Of a DNA stretch of 64,000 nucleotides, positions 24,172-32,609 are shown in pieces. The position numbers and the translations under genes are program-made. The DNA is taken from assembly GCA_964502005.1 (NCBI GenBank), contig CAZCUX010000003.1, positions 310,001 to 374,000 on the forward strand, written 5' to 3'. Origin of the DNA: CAJWOS01 sp964502005. GTDB lineage: Bacteria > Myxococcota_A > UBA796 > UBA2385. Position 1 is the stretch's first letter, and each line of letters begins with the position of its first letter. The notes under the pieces were generated by a model, which searched no databases, was not told the DNA's origin, and was given only the letters and a program-made list of their open reading frames with translations.

Positions 24172-25431
24172 GTGTCCGAACATGCTGCCGCTTCCGATCA
24201 TGCTTCCCTCATTTATGACTGGAATGAACTCGACCGGCGTGGGCCGATTCTTCGTCGGCCGCCGGTTTTTGTTGACGAGACCATTCGCGATGGCATCCAA
24301 AGCCCATCGGTCCGCGACCCATCGATTGAACAGAAAATGGAGCTGGTTCGGTTGATGGATCGATTGGGTATTCATGTGGTGAATTTGGGTCTTCCGGGAG
24401 CCGGAAAGCGCGCCCAGGACGACGTAGAGCGCCTGCTTCGCATGATGGTAGAAGAAGGTTTGTCGATTCAGGCAAACTGTGCCGCACGCACCGTCGACCG
24501 CGACATCCTGCCCATCATCGACATTTCCCAACGCGTCGGTGTGCCGATTGAAGTGACGGCATTTATTGGCTCGTCGCCCATTCGCGCGTCGGTGGAGAAC
24601 TGGGACATCGAGCGCATGACCCGCCACACCATCGACGCGATGAAGCTAATTGTCGACAATGGGCTCCCTGCCTCGTTTGTGACCGAAGACACTACGCGCT
24701 CCCACCCGCGCACGCTCGACGCCCTGTTCCGCTCGGCCATCGACAACGGCGCAACACGGCTGGTTTTGTGCGATACGGTGGGGCACGCGACGCCCGATGG
24801 CCTTCGAAACCTCATTGGGTTCACGAAGGGGCTGCTGCGGTCGATGGACGTTGAGGACCGCGTCGAGCTCGACTGGCATGGCCACAACGACCGAGGGCAC
24901 GCGCTTCCCTTGGCATTGATGGCGTTGGAGTTGGGGGTCCACCGGGCCCACGGCTGCGCGCTCGGCATCGGCGAGCGGGTGGGCAACACGTCGATGGACT
25001 TGATGCTGCTCAACTTGCATATGCTCGGCCAACTCAACGACGCGCGCCACGACCTCTCTTGCCTCGTCGAATATGTCGAAAAGGCGAGCGCGTTTACGGG
25101 CGTGCCGATTCACCCCGCGTGGCCCCTCACCGGCCGGGACGCGTTCCGTACCGCGACGGGCGTGCATGCTGCCGCGATTATCAAGGCCGAAGCCGCCGGA
25201 AACCTCGAACTCGCCGACCGGGTGTACTCCTCGGTTCCTGCGCGTATGTACGGGCGCGAGCAGTCGATCGAAATCGGCCATTATAGTGGCCGGTCCAACA
25301 TTCTTTATTGGCTGCGCAAACGCGGGTATGAGCCGCGGGAGGAAGTAGTCGAGGCAATTTTCGAGTTCGCCAAGTCCAACGACCACACCCTCACGGACGC
25401 CGAGGTCGAAGCCATCATCGCAGGCGTCTGA
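24172..25431 (+). CDS. 2-isopropylmalate/homocitrate synthase-like aldol condensation enzyme
   Basis: A 419-residue DRE-TIM metallolyase that should condense acetyl-CoA (or another acyl-CoA) with a 2-oxo acid. The signature DETIRDG (Asp35 is a metal ligand) begins strand 1, DWHGHNDRG (about residues 233-241) supplies the HxH metal ligands, and GIGERVGNTSMD follows. The family includes LeuA, NifV/homocitrate synthase and citramalate synthase; GIQSPS instead of GEQSPG and the length without a LeuA regulatory domain suggest a divergent member. The C-terminal 100 residues are helical. GTG at 24172 is chosen because GGAG lies 6 nt upstream; no downstream Met fits. No leu or lys genes are adjacent. 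Confidence 0.75.
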   Translation: MSEHAAASDHASLIYDWNELDRRGPILRRPPVFVDETIRDGIQSPSVRDPSIEQKMELVRLMDRLGIHVVNLGLPGAGKRAQDDVERLLRMMVEEGLSIQANCAARTVDRDILPIIDISQRVGVPIEVTAFIGSSPIRASVENWDIERMTRHTIDAMKLIVDNGLPASFVTEDTTRSHPRTLDALFRSAIDNGATRLVLCDTVGHATPDGLRNLIGFTKGLLRSMDVEDRVELDWHGHNDRGHALPLALMALELGVHRAHGCALGIGERVGNTSMDLMLLNLHMLGQLNDARHDLSCLVEYVEKASAFTGVPIHPAWPLTGRDAFRTATGVHAAAIIKAEAAGNLELADRVYSSVPARMYGREQSIEIGHYSGRSNILYWLRKRGYEPREEVVEAIFEFAKSNDHTLTDAEVEAIIAGV

Positions 25432-25449
25432 CGGATATCGCCTTCGGCC

Positions 25450-25468
25450 GCGCCCGTTGCTCGGGTGC
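25450..25468. terminator. Possible bidirectional hairpin between convergent genes
   Basis: GCGCCCG and CGGGTGC pair (one G-T) around TTGCT, in the 46-bp space between the LeuA-like stop and the convergent cytochrome stop. There is no U tract. Confidence 0.35.
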
Positions 25469-25477
25469 GGTCGCAGG

Positions 25478-25942
25478 CTACGGGAAGGTCAGGCGTAAAT
25501 ACGCCAGGACGTCGTCGGCATCGCTACCTGTGATGTTCAGGGCGGGCATATAGCCGGTGCCTTGCTCCATGAGCATACGAAGGTTGGCATCGTCGCGCGC
25601 GGGAACTTCGACGGAGAGGTCCGGTGCGCCACCCGAGTCGCCGTTGGCGCCGTGGCAATAGTCGCCGCCGCAGGTGCCGGAAAAGATTGCCGCGCCGTTG
25701 GTCACATCGGCGTCGGTGTCGGCGTCGGTGTCAGCGTCGGTGTCGGCATCCGTGTCGGCGTCGGTGTCGGCATCGGTGTCGGCATCCGTATCGGCGTCGG
25801 TGTCGGCGTCCGTGTCGCTGTCGGCGTCTGTATCCGCGTCGGCTTCTTCGGATGTCGTCGCGGCGGTGCTCTCGGTCTTCGGACTACAAGCTGGCAGGCC
25901 GAGCGCGAGGGTCGCAATCGTCAGGCATCGTAGGGGTCGCAT
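25478..25942 (-). CDS. Tethered monohaem cytochrome c lipoprotein with CX4CH motif
   Basis: A 154-residue lipoprotein. A signal peptide with lipobox LGLPAC (Cys19) is followed by a 45-residue low-complexity tether of Asp-Ala/Asp-Thr repeats (about 33-76), then a compact cytochrome c domain. The haem motif reads CGGDYCH (Cys87, Cys92, His93), that is CX4CH rather than CXXCH; GTGYMPALN supplies a likely Met128 axial ligand. CX4CH haem attachment is known in some multihaem cytochromes, so function is plausible, but the spacing is unusual for a small monohaem domain. The domain otherwise resembles the cytochromes c of alternative complexes in myxobacteria. It converges on the LeuA-like gene. Confidence 0.72.
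   Translation of the reverse strand: MRPLRCLTIATLALGLPACSPKTESTAATTSEEADADTDADSDTDADTDADTDADTDADTDADTDADTDADTDADTDADVTNGAAIFSGTCGGDYCHGANGDSGGAPDLSVEVPARDDANLRMLMEQGTGYMPALNITGSDADDVLAYLRLTFP
25706..25843. repeat. In-frame minisatellite encoding a (Asp-Thr/Ala) tether
   Basis: A 6/12-bp repeat (GTCGGCGTCGGT-type, about a dozen units with small variants) codes for the acidic spacer of the cytochrome lipoprotein. Such tracts are prone to copy-number change; every unit keeps the frame, so length could vary without loss of the cytochrome. Confidence 0.85.
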
Positions 25943-26014
25943 GGGCTGCTCCGGTGCAAGGGAGCACCAAGGTGCCTGAGCGGAAGACGATTCGCAAGGG
26001 CCACGCCTGATGGG

Positions 26015-27202
26015 TCAGACGGCGAGGTGCCGCCGGCGTCGCCCCATGGCCCAGATGCCCAGTCCGACAGGCGCGGCCCACAGCCAACTTGCGACGTATT
26101 CGTTGGCGGGCACAAACACTTCGTACATACCGACGTTATCGTCGGGCACGAAGGTTTGGTCGACCAAGTTCTCGGCGAGCTGAATGGTGCGCCAGCGAGT
26201 AATCCACAAGCCCGTGGGCTCGAATTCATCGAGGGCATCGGTGGTTTTGGCGAGCTTTCGCAAGCCGGACCACGGCACTTTGTCGTTGGGGTCCCAAAGC
26301 TCACTCTCTGCGAGCATTTCCCGGCGCGCTTCGAGGGTTGACAGCTCATTCGAGTATTCGAGCACCCACGCGTTCCCGCCGGCTTCTGCAATCGCCACCC
26401 GCACGCGCCCTTGGTAGAACGCGGGCGTATAGCGCGGCTCGTAAAGCGGCTGCCCCATCTCAGGATAGGTCGTGGTCGCGTTCTGGGGGGAGGTCGGGTG
26501 GTCCGTAATCGTGAGAACGACGGTCTGAACGGAATCTTTGGCTGATGTTCGGGTGAGCGCTTGGGGCATCATCATCGGTCCGCGGTAGCGAATCGCGACG
26601 GCCGGAGAGGCGGTCCCCTCCTTCGCTCCGGTGAAATAGACCACCACAAAGCTTCCACCGCTCGCGGCGTGGGTCCGCATTCCATCGGCCAGCTCGGAAG
26701 ACACCGTGAAGCCACCGGATTCCAAGGACGCCAGGGCCGGCTCAATCGCGTTTCCCTCGAAGCGGGTCCAGGTGGTTGTGGCGGTGGTTTCGTCGAACGT
26801 CTCGACTTCGGCCAACGTGCCGCTGTCGCCGACGCTCGACACGCAACCGCTGCTGCCGCAACCGTCGACGGACGTTTGGAACAGGGGGTCGCTGGCGCGG
26901 AGCATTTCGTCGAGCAACAAGGGCGAAGCGGTGACGGGCTCGGTCACGATGTCGCCGGGTATCGGGAGAATCCAGGCGCTGCCGATGGTTTCGTAGTCGC
27001 CGACCGCCGCCTGTACGATGAGCGTGGTGTCGCCTTGGCTTTCGTACAACAGCGCGCGCACGTTCGTAATCTGGGCCGCCTCAGTGGGACCGCCGACAAA
27101 GCTGCCGTCTCCTTGGACGAGCGCGCCAGCAGCGAAAGCGGGGCCGGTCAGCAGGCCGCCGAGACACAATCCGCCAACAGCGAGAAGGCTACGAATTCTC
27201 AT
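26015..27202 (-). CDS. DUF2330-like exported protein with C-terminal membrane anchor
   Basis: A 395-residue secreted protein of unknown function. A signal peptide ends around residue 24 (GPAFA). The N-terminal half has ITNVRALLYESQGDTTLIVQAAV followed by WILPIPG, the pattern I associate with DUF2330 proteins of myxobacteria. A Cys pair CGSSGC lies near residue 117. The tail WLWAAPVGLGIWAMGRRRRHLAV is a membrane helix plus Arg cluster, like a MYXO-CTERM tail without the Gly-Cys. GAGGTG before the ATG at 27202 fixes the start. It overlaps the upstream gene by 4 bp, so the two are probably made together. Confidence 0.68.
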   Translation of the reverse strand: MRIRSLLAVGGLCLGGLLTGPAFAAGALVQGDGSFVGGPTEAAQITNVRALLYESQGDTTLIVQAAVGDYETIGSAWILPIPGDIVTEPVTASPLLLDEMLRASDPLFQTSVDGCGSSGCVSSVGDSGTLAEVETFDETTATTTWTRFEGNAIEPALASLESGGFTVSSELADGMRTHAASGGSFVVVYFTGAKEGTASPAVAIRYRGPMMMPQALTRTSAKDSVQTVVLTITDHPTSPQNATTTYPEMGQPLYEPRYTPAFYQGRVRVAIAEAGGNAWVLEYSNELSTLEARREMLAESELWDPNDKVPWSGLRKLAKTTDALDEFEPTGLWITRWRTIQLAENLVDQTFVPDDNVGMYEVFVPANEYVASWLWAAPVGLGIWAMGRRRRHLAV

Positions 27203-28053
27203 GGGGTCACCTCGGAGGTGGGCCGTTGCAGCGGCGGTTGAAACTTGATCCCGACCCACAGCATCGCGCGGTGCTTCATCGCAACACCGTTGAGACCGGC
27301 GAGGCAATCGATACATTCAATCGAGCCGGGGGCGACTCCTCCGGCGAAGGGAATCGAGACGTTGCCGGCGATAAAGGGCGTGACGTCCCAGTTTTCACTG
27401 GTATGAAAGGGGAACTCAACGCCAACCGGGAGCATGACCTCTTTGATGACCATATCCGCATACAAACCGGGGCCAAGCTCGCCATTGTCGGCGTCGCTCG
27501 ACACGCCCGGATTGCGGATTTCGGCTTCGTCGGTGGTGTAGCCGTCGGGCATGGTCCAGGCGAGCGAGAAGCGGTTGCGACTATACAGGACGTTCAAGAC
27601 GGGTCGAATGCCCATCTTTTCGCCCTGCCAGTCTTTGCTAAAGAGCAGCCCCGCATGACTCTGCCAAATCCCCGCTTGTCCCGTCACCGCAATCGACAAG
27701 GGCGCCTCGGCGTGGCGGCGCTCGTCCAAAATACTGTATTTTGCGTGCGCCCCGATGGCAGAGGCCCCCAACTCAAAGCCTGCCCCCAATCCCACGCGAA
27801 AGGTGGCATCCCCAGCCAAGTGCATCACGGGATTGGTGTTGGCCTCAACGGTTGTCTCGCCGTCGATGCCGAGCAGGAAGGCGTCGGCGGTGGTGGCGTT
27901 CCAGGCGCCGGCGACCTCGAACGCGACCTTGCCTGCGTCGAGCGAGTGGGCGCTTCGAATCGACGGTGGGGCACACGCTACGGTGCAGACCGTAAGAATG
28001 CACCCGGGGACGGCGGACAGCCATCGCGTGCGAACAGGAGGAGATAGAGGCAC
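27199..28053 (-). CDS. Predicted outer-membrane-associated lipoprotein
   Basis: A 284-residue exported protein. A signal sequence ends at VCTVAC (possible lipobox, Cys27). Alternating hydrophobic/polar strands (FRVGLGAGFELGASAIG, LFSKDWQG, FSLAWTMPDGY and others) suggest a small beta-barrel or transthyretin-like sandwich; the final strand ends in WVGIKFQ. CIDCLAG near the C-terminus has two Cys. No family is recognised. GTG at 28053 has GGAG 5 nt upstream. The stop overlaps the ATG of the DUF2330-like gene (ATGA), implying a two-gene operon and possibly a shared envelope role. Confidence 0.65.
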   Translation of the reverse strand: MPLSPPVRTRWLSAVPGCILTVCTVACAPPSIRSAHSLDAGKVAFEVAGAWNATTADAFLLGIDGETTVEANTNPVMHLAGDATFRVGLGAGFELGASAIGAHAKYSILDERRHAEAPLSIAVTGQAGIWQSHAGLLFSKDWQGEKMGIRPVLNVLYSRNRFSLAWTMPDGYTTDEAEIRNPGVSSDADNGELGPGLYADMVIKEVMLPVGVEFPFHTSENWDVTPFIAGNVSIPFAGGVAPGSIECIDCLAGLNGVAMKHRAMLWVGIKFQPPLQRPTSEVTP

Positions 28054-28316
28054 AGGCGCTCCAGTGTCTTACTGCAATCGGGGTATTCGTGTATCCCGCC
28101 GAATGCAGGGGTGTGCCATCAGGAAATACCTGTTTTTGCGGGGAGTAGGGTTGCAGGTGGGGCCGTTCTGGCGCGCTTTTGTTTTCCGACAAGGGCGTGA
28201 ATACGGTTGTTTCTTGTTGCGGTCGCTGACGTTGCGGAAAACTTCGCGAATCCGGACGACGGCGGTAGCACAGAACGGAACGGGATACTGATGGGGGGAC
28301 TTTTGCGGAGTGTCCG

Positions 28317-29198
28317 ATGCGTGGTTTGCGTTCTTTGCTTGTCTCGACGTTGTTGGTCGGATGTGGTGATTTCGGCAAAGACTCGGGTGACGACGGCACC
28401 ACGGACGCTCCAAACAATAGCGACCGCAGCATCGATCTCGGGGCATGCCCGGATGCGGGGCTTCCCGGTGCAGACACGCTCCCGGTGCGCACGGTGGAGT
28501 TCGCGGCGGACGTCTTCTTGATGGGCGATGCCGAAGATGCCGCAGCTACGCCCGTTCACGACGTTACGCTCACGCGCGGCTTTGCCATGACGTCCACCGA
28601 AATCACCCAAGGCCAATGGCAAGCCGTGGGTTTACCGAATCCAAGCCAGCAGCTCTCGTGCGCGTCCTGCCCGGTCGAGCAGCTTACTTGGCATGAAGCG
28701 GCCGCGTTTGCCGATGCGCTGTCCGTAGAGGACGGCTTCGCGACTTGCTACGCCTGTACGGGCGCGGGCGCCGAGACCATCTGCACGCCGCCTGACGACC
28801 CCTATGCCTGCGAAGGGTGGCGCCTCCCCACCGAAGCCGAGTGGGAGTACGTCGCTTCGCGGGACAGCTCCGTTTGGGCAGGCAGCGATGACTTCGCAGA
28901 GGTCGCATGGACAGCCGAGGCGGTCGGAACCCCGTGCCCCGTCGGCTCCCTTGCACCTACGGTGGATGGCTTGTTCGACCTTTCCGGCAACGTCTCCGAG
29001 TGGACCCACGACGGTTACGCCGCCTATCCGGCCGATGCTGTCTCCGACCCCGCCGGCGACAATGCGGCGGGTCGGCGCGTGGTGCGTGGGGGCAGCGTGT
29101 TTTCGCCTGCCGATGTCGCCACGACAACGGCGCGAGAGAACGGCGCATTTACGGAGGCCGTTCCGTGGCGTGGCTTTCGGTTGGTTCGGTCGCTTTGA
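28317..29198 (+). CDS. Formylglycine-generating-enzyme-like (SUMF1-domain) lipoprotein
   Basis: A 293-residue lipoprotein. The signal peptide has a lipobox LLVGC (Cys16), followed by a short polar tether and one SUMF1/FGE-sulfatase domain. Family motifs are PVHDVTLTRGFAMTSTEITQGQW (about residues 81-103), GWRLPTEAEWEYVA, LFDLSGNVSEWTHDGY and the C-terminal GFRLVRSL. These lipoproteins are common in myxobacteria and usually lack the copper-binding Cys pair of true FGE; here the Cys residues are CASCP and CYAC, not the catalytic arrangement, so sulfatase activation is unlikely. GGAG lies upstream of the ATG. It is divergent from the OM-lipoprotein operon over 263 bp. Confidence 0.85.
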   Translation: MRGLRSLLVSTLLVGCGDFGKDSGDDGTTDAPNNSDRSIDLGACPDAGLPGADTLPVRTVEFAADVFLMGDAEDAAATPVHDVTLTRGFAMTSTEITQGQWQAVGLPNPSQQLSCASCPVEQLTWHEAAAFADALSVEDGFATCYACTGAGAETICTPPDDPYACEGWRLPTEAEWEYVASRDSSVWAGSDDFAEVAWTAEAVGTPCPVGSLAPTVDGLFDLSGNVSEWTHDGYAAYPADAVSDPAGDNAAGRRVVRGGSVFSPADVATTTARENGAFTEAVPWRGFRLVRSL

Positions 29199-29235
29199 CC
29201 ATCAGCACGATGTTTTTGGATGCCTACCTCGCGAC

Positions 29236-29254
29236 TGAATGGTGATTCAGTGGC
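29236..29254. repeat. Short dispersed repeat, copy 2
   Basis: TGAATGGTGATTCAGTGGC; 17 of 19 bases match 21512-21530. The CTGAAT-N4-ATTCAG hairpin is perfect in this copy. It lies between the FGE-like gene and plsB. Confidence 0.4.
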
Positions 29255-29445
29255 GCGCGCAGCGACGAACTTCTCGCGGTTTGCCTGACCTGGGCCACGC
29301 ACCGGTCACTTCGCGGCGCGGCGCGCGGAATATGGCGTGCGGCGTGGGTGACGCTCCTCGTTCCGACGACCATTCGGGATAAGCAGCGCGTGTGAAACTG
29401 CGCTGTGGGTTGTAGGCCCATTTCCTGCGTCGCTCGGTTAGTCCC

Positions 29446-32124
29446 ATGCGTATGGATGCTTCGCCTTCTCCTAGCCCTTCGCCGGAATCCACGGCGCCCG
29501 ACACGGCTCCTACTGCGGACCCTGGCACGCCTCGTCCGCAGGTGCCGCGAAAGGTGTCGGTGGGGTCCATGAACTCGACCGAAGCGCGGTTGCGGTCGGC
29601 GATGGTGCGTCGGTTTGGCCCCTTGGTCCACCTCAGTGGTCTGAGTTTTTTGTTGCGGCGAATCCGTCTGGAAGAGCACTCGGCGGAGCATATTCGACAA
29701 GCCACCCAGCGTGGAACGGTCGTCTATATGCTGCACACCCGGTCCATCTTGGACTGGTTGGCCCTCAACAAGATGCTCAACGCCCGTCGTCTGCCGTTGG
29801 CGCGGTATACGCATGGGGTTCGCAGCACGCTGTTTCAACCGTTGTTGACCGCCGTTTCGACGGCATGGGGGGCGCTCAAGCGGCGTTGGGCCAATGGGCC
29901 GGAGCCCGACCCCATGGACACCGGCTGGCTCGCGCAGGCGATGGCCAATGGCATGACCACCTGCTTGTTTGCGGTGCGTCCGCGCATTTTGGGGCCAGGC
30001 CGCGAGACCTCCGGCCCGGATGCTATCGACATTCTCCTCGAAGCCCAGCGCCTTTCGGACAAGCCCATCCAGGTGGTGCCGGTGGTGGTGGTGTGGCGGC
30101 GGGGCCCCCAAGCCGTGCGCTCCGAGGTCGAGCGATTTGTGCTCGGCGCCGAAGATGAGCCGGGGCCGCTGCAGAAGCTCGCGATTGTGTTGTCGCGCTC
30201 CGCCGATGCGTTGGTGCAGGCGGGTGAGCCGCTTGACATGCAGGAGTTGATGGAGCGTTTCGCCGACGAGCCTCCCCGTCGGCAAGCGCGCACCGCGCGG
30301 TTGTTGCTACGTCGGTACCTTTACCGAGAGAGCCACATCATTCGCGGGCCGCGGATTCGGCCCTATCGGTGGGTGCGGCGAACGGTCCTGTCCTCGCCCG
30401 AAGTGCAAGACGCGGTGCGGGTGGAGGCCGCAGAAACGGGGCGTTCCACAGCCGTTGTGCAAGCGCAAGTCGAGCGCATGCTGGACAAATTGGCTGCACG
30501 AATGGCATATCCCTTCGTGCGGTTTGCAGATTATTTCTGTCGTTTTTTGTTTACGCGCATCTTCAACGGCGTCGATATGCGTCCCGAAGACGCCGAGCGG
30601 GTGCGGGAGGCGCTTCGACGGGGCACGCCCATCATCGTGCCGAGTCACCGGTCCCACCTCGACTACATCCTCATCAGTTGGGTGTTTTACCAGCACGACC
30701 TGCAAATCCCCCATGTGTGTGCCGGCGACAACCTCGCGTTTTGGCCGTTGGGCTCCGTTTTGCGGCGCGTGGGCGGCTTTTTCATCAAACGCAGCTTCAA
30801 GGGCGAACGGCTCTTCCCGGTCGTCTTTGAACGCTACCTGCGCCAGCTGATCCGCGATGGCTTCCCCATCGAGTTTTACCTCGAAGGGGGACGCAGCCGA
30901 ACCGGAAAGCTCCTGCCCGCGCGCCATGGCGTTCTCGGGATGGTGCTCGATGCCGCGTCGGGTTTGCGTGGCGACCGCGATGTCACGTTCTTGCCCGTCG
31001 CAATTTCCTATGAGCAGATTGCCGAGGCTCGCTCCTATGCGCGGGAGCTGGGGGGGGAGGAGAAAAAGAGCGAAGACATCGGCCAGATGGTCAAGGCCGG
31101 CAAAGTGCTGGGCCAGCGGTTTGGCCGCGTGTACTTGCGTGTGGGCGAGTCGCTGTCCTCCCAGGACATCTTCGCCGAAGCTGGTGGCCCGTGGCGAAGT
31201 GCCGACCGCCAAGTGCGTCGCGACATCCTCCAGCGCACCGGCGAACGGCTCATGTACCGTATCGCCGAACGTATGGTCGTCCTTCCCACAGGTCTACTCG
31301 CGACGGTGCTGTTGGCCCAAAGCCGACCGTTTGTGCGCACCGATGAAGTCGGACCACGGGCCGCGCGGTTTTTGGGCCTGCTGCGCCGCTGCGAAGCGCC
31401 CGACAGCGAGCGCGACCTCGACCGCCCCGATGTGTTGGCGTCGGCCTTGCGTCGATTCCAGCGCAGTCGGTTCGTGCAGACTGTCAACGAAGGCGGCTCG
31501 GAGCGAATTCGCGTGCAGCCGGACGCACGCATTTCCCTCGAATACTACAAAAACGGTATCGTTCACTACTTCGCGCCAGCGAGCCTGTTGGCGGCGGTGA
31601 TTCGCGCCTCCCAGCGACGCGGCGCTCTGGACGCCCAAAATATCGGCGAGCAGTTTGCCCAGCTGGTCCGCGTGCTGCGCTTTGAGCTTCCCTTCGACCC
31701 CGAAACGTCGGCAGATACGCTTCTTTCGCGTGCCCTCGACGAGCTGTGCGCCTACGGTGCGGTTCGCCGGTCGATTGACGGGGCTTGGCAGGTCGACAAT
31801 GCGGCTTATTTGGATGAGCTCGCCGAACTGACCCGTAACTTCATTGAGAGTTACCATCTGGTATTGCGTGCTGTTGCGGCGCTTCGCGAAAGGGACGCCA
31901 CGCGCCGCGACTTTGTGCGGTCGATTCAAGCCTGGGCGCGTCCGCGTTTGGGGGCCGATGAGTTGATGCGCCCCGAAGCATTGTCGTTGGTCAATCTCCA
32001 GAATGCCTGGAAGGTATTTGGCGAGGATGGCGTAGTCGTGATTCGCTCGGATGGCGCAGGCATCGAAGTCGACGAAGCGCGCCACGGAACGCTTCGGCGC
32101 CTGTTGCATGGATTGCTCGTGTGA
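29446..32124 (+). CDS. plsB: Glycerol-3-phosphate 1-O-acyltransferase PlsB
   Basis: An 892-residue membrane acyltransferase making 1-acyl-glycerol-3-phosphate, the first step of phospholipid synthesis. The catalytic HX4D motif is SHRSHLDYI (about residue 401), followed by GGFFIKRSF (about 446), FYLEGGRSRTGK (about 477) and FLPVAISYE (about 515), the four standard blocks in correct order. An N-terminal region of about 350 residues (including TVVYMLHTRSILDW) and a long helical C-terminal region match the large bacterial PlsB/mitochondrial GPAT architecture. The extreme N-terminus is Pro/Ser-rich. The stop overlaps the next gene by 4 bp (GTGA). Confidence 0.92.
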   Translation: MRMDASPSPSPSPESTAPDTAPTADPGTPRPQVPRKVSVGSMNSTEARLRSAMVRRFGPLVHLSGLSFLLRRIRLEEHSAEHIRQATQRGTVVYMLHTRSILDWLALNKMLNARRLPLARYTHGVRSTLFQPLLTAVSTAWGALKRRWANGPEPDPMDTGWLAQAMANGMTTCLFAVRPRILGPGRETSGPDAIDILLEAQRLSDKPIQVVPVVVVWRRGPQAVRSEVERFVLGAEDEPGPLQKLAIVLSRSADALVQAGEPLDMQELMERFADEPPRRQARTARLLLRRYLYRESHIIRGPRIRPYRWVRRTVLSSPEVQDAVRVEAAETGRSTAVVQAQVERMLDKLAARMAYPFVRFADYFCRFLFTRIFNGVDMRPEDAERVREALRRGTPIIVPSHRSHLDYILISWVFYQHDLQIPHVCAGDNLAFWPLGSVLRRVGGFFIKRSFKGERLFPVVFERYLRQLIRDGFPIEFYLEGGRSRTGKLLPARHGVLGMVLDAASGLRGDRDVTFLPVAISYEQIAEARSYARELGGEEKKSEDIGQMVKAGKVLGQRFGRVYLRVGESLSSQDIFAEAGGPWRSADRQVRRDILQRTGERLMYRIAERMVVLPTGLLATVLLAQSRPFVRTDEVGPRAARFLGLLRRCEAPDSERDLDRPDVLASALRRFQRSRFVQTVNEGGSERIRVQPDARISLEYYKNGIVHYFAPASLLAAVIRASQRRGALDAQNIGEQFAQLVRVLRFELPFDPETSADTLLSRALDELCAYGAVRRSIDGAWQVDNAAYLDELAELTRNFIESYHLVLRAVAALRERDATRRDFVRSIQAWARPRLGADELMRPEALSLVNLQNAWKVFGEDGVVVIRSDGAGIEVDEARHGTLRRLLHGLLV

Positions 32125-32525
32125 GCGGCGACGTCACAAGCCGGTATCCCAAAGTGGATGCACTGTTTGAAGGGGAGCCTCCCCTCCCACTGCTGGACGC
32201 CAAGCCACGCTTGTGGCGCATACAGGTCATCCTCGCCTTTGCAATACCCCTCGACCTCCTCGCGATTCCGTGCTTTACGGGCGTGCCGGGAGCCGTGCTA
32301 ACGCTATGGGCCTATCTCCTCACGGAAGGAGAGGTCGCGCTTGTGCATGCAGGTCGGTATGCGAGCGATGTAGAAGCCGCACGCTTGCTGCGTCTTCGGC
32401 GGCTGACCGTATGGGCGATGGTCTACACCATCATTTCGTTTATCGTGCAAATCTTGTTCTTTGTGACCAGCGTCTATGACCTCCTCCTGATGCAAGTCAA
32501 CGAGTTGCTTCAGCGTATGATGTGA
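32121..32525 (+). CDS. Small integral membrane protein coupled to plsB
   Basis: A 134-residue protein of unknown function. Two hydrophobic hairpins are visible: IQVILAFAIPLDLLAIPC with GAVLTLWAYLL, and WAMVYTIISFIVQILFFVTSVYDLLL, giving three to four membrane helices joined by a charged loop (EGEVALVHAGRYASDVEAARLLRLRR). It starts at a GTG that overlaps the plsB stop, so it is translated by coupling and may act with PlsB, for example in membrane placement; that is inference. A strong hairpin follows at 32562-32583. Confidence 0.75.
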   Translation: MSGDVTSRYPKVDALFEGEPPLPLLDAKPRLWRIQVILAFAIPLDLLAIPCFTGVPGAVLTLWAYLLTEGEVALVHAGRYASDVEAARLLRLRRLTVWAMVYTIISFIVQILFFVTSVYDLLLMQVNELLQRMM

Positions 32526-32561
32526 GCTTTCCGGCTGTCACGAGCAGCCCCCAAACGCAAA

Positions 32562-32583
32562 CCGCCAACCCGAAGGTTGGCGG
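32562..32583. terminator. Bidirectional hairpin terminator
   Basis: CCGCCAACC and GGTTGGCGG form a perfect 9-bp stem. The loop is CGAA in the rightward and UUCG in the leftward transcript; the latter is the very stable C(UUCG)G tetraloop. It lies between the plsB operon and the convergent TPR gene. The U tract is weak. Confidence 0.72.
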
Positions 32584-32609
32584 AAGCCTCACGCAATTAG
32601 GCGAAGGGC

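Noticed and set aside
25706..25843. Repeat array that could look like CRISPR
   Set aside because: Units are 6/12 bp without unique spacers and lie in frame in a lipoprotein gene: a coding minisatellite.
28317..29198. FGE-like lipoprotein as activator of the sulfatase-fold protein at 630
   Set aside because: The sulfatase-fold protein has Thr, not Cys/Ser, at the formylglycine site, and the FGE-like protein lacks the catalytic Cys arrangement.
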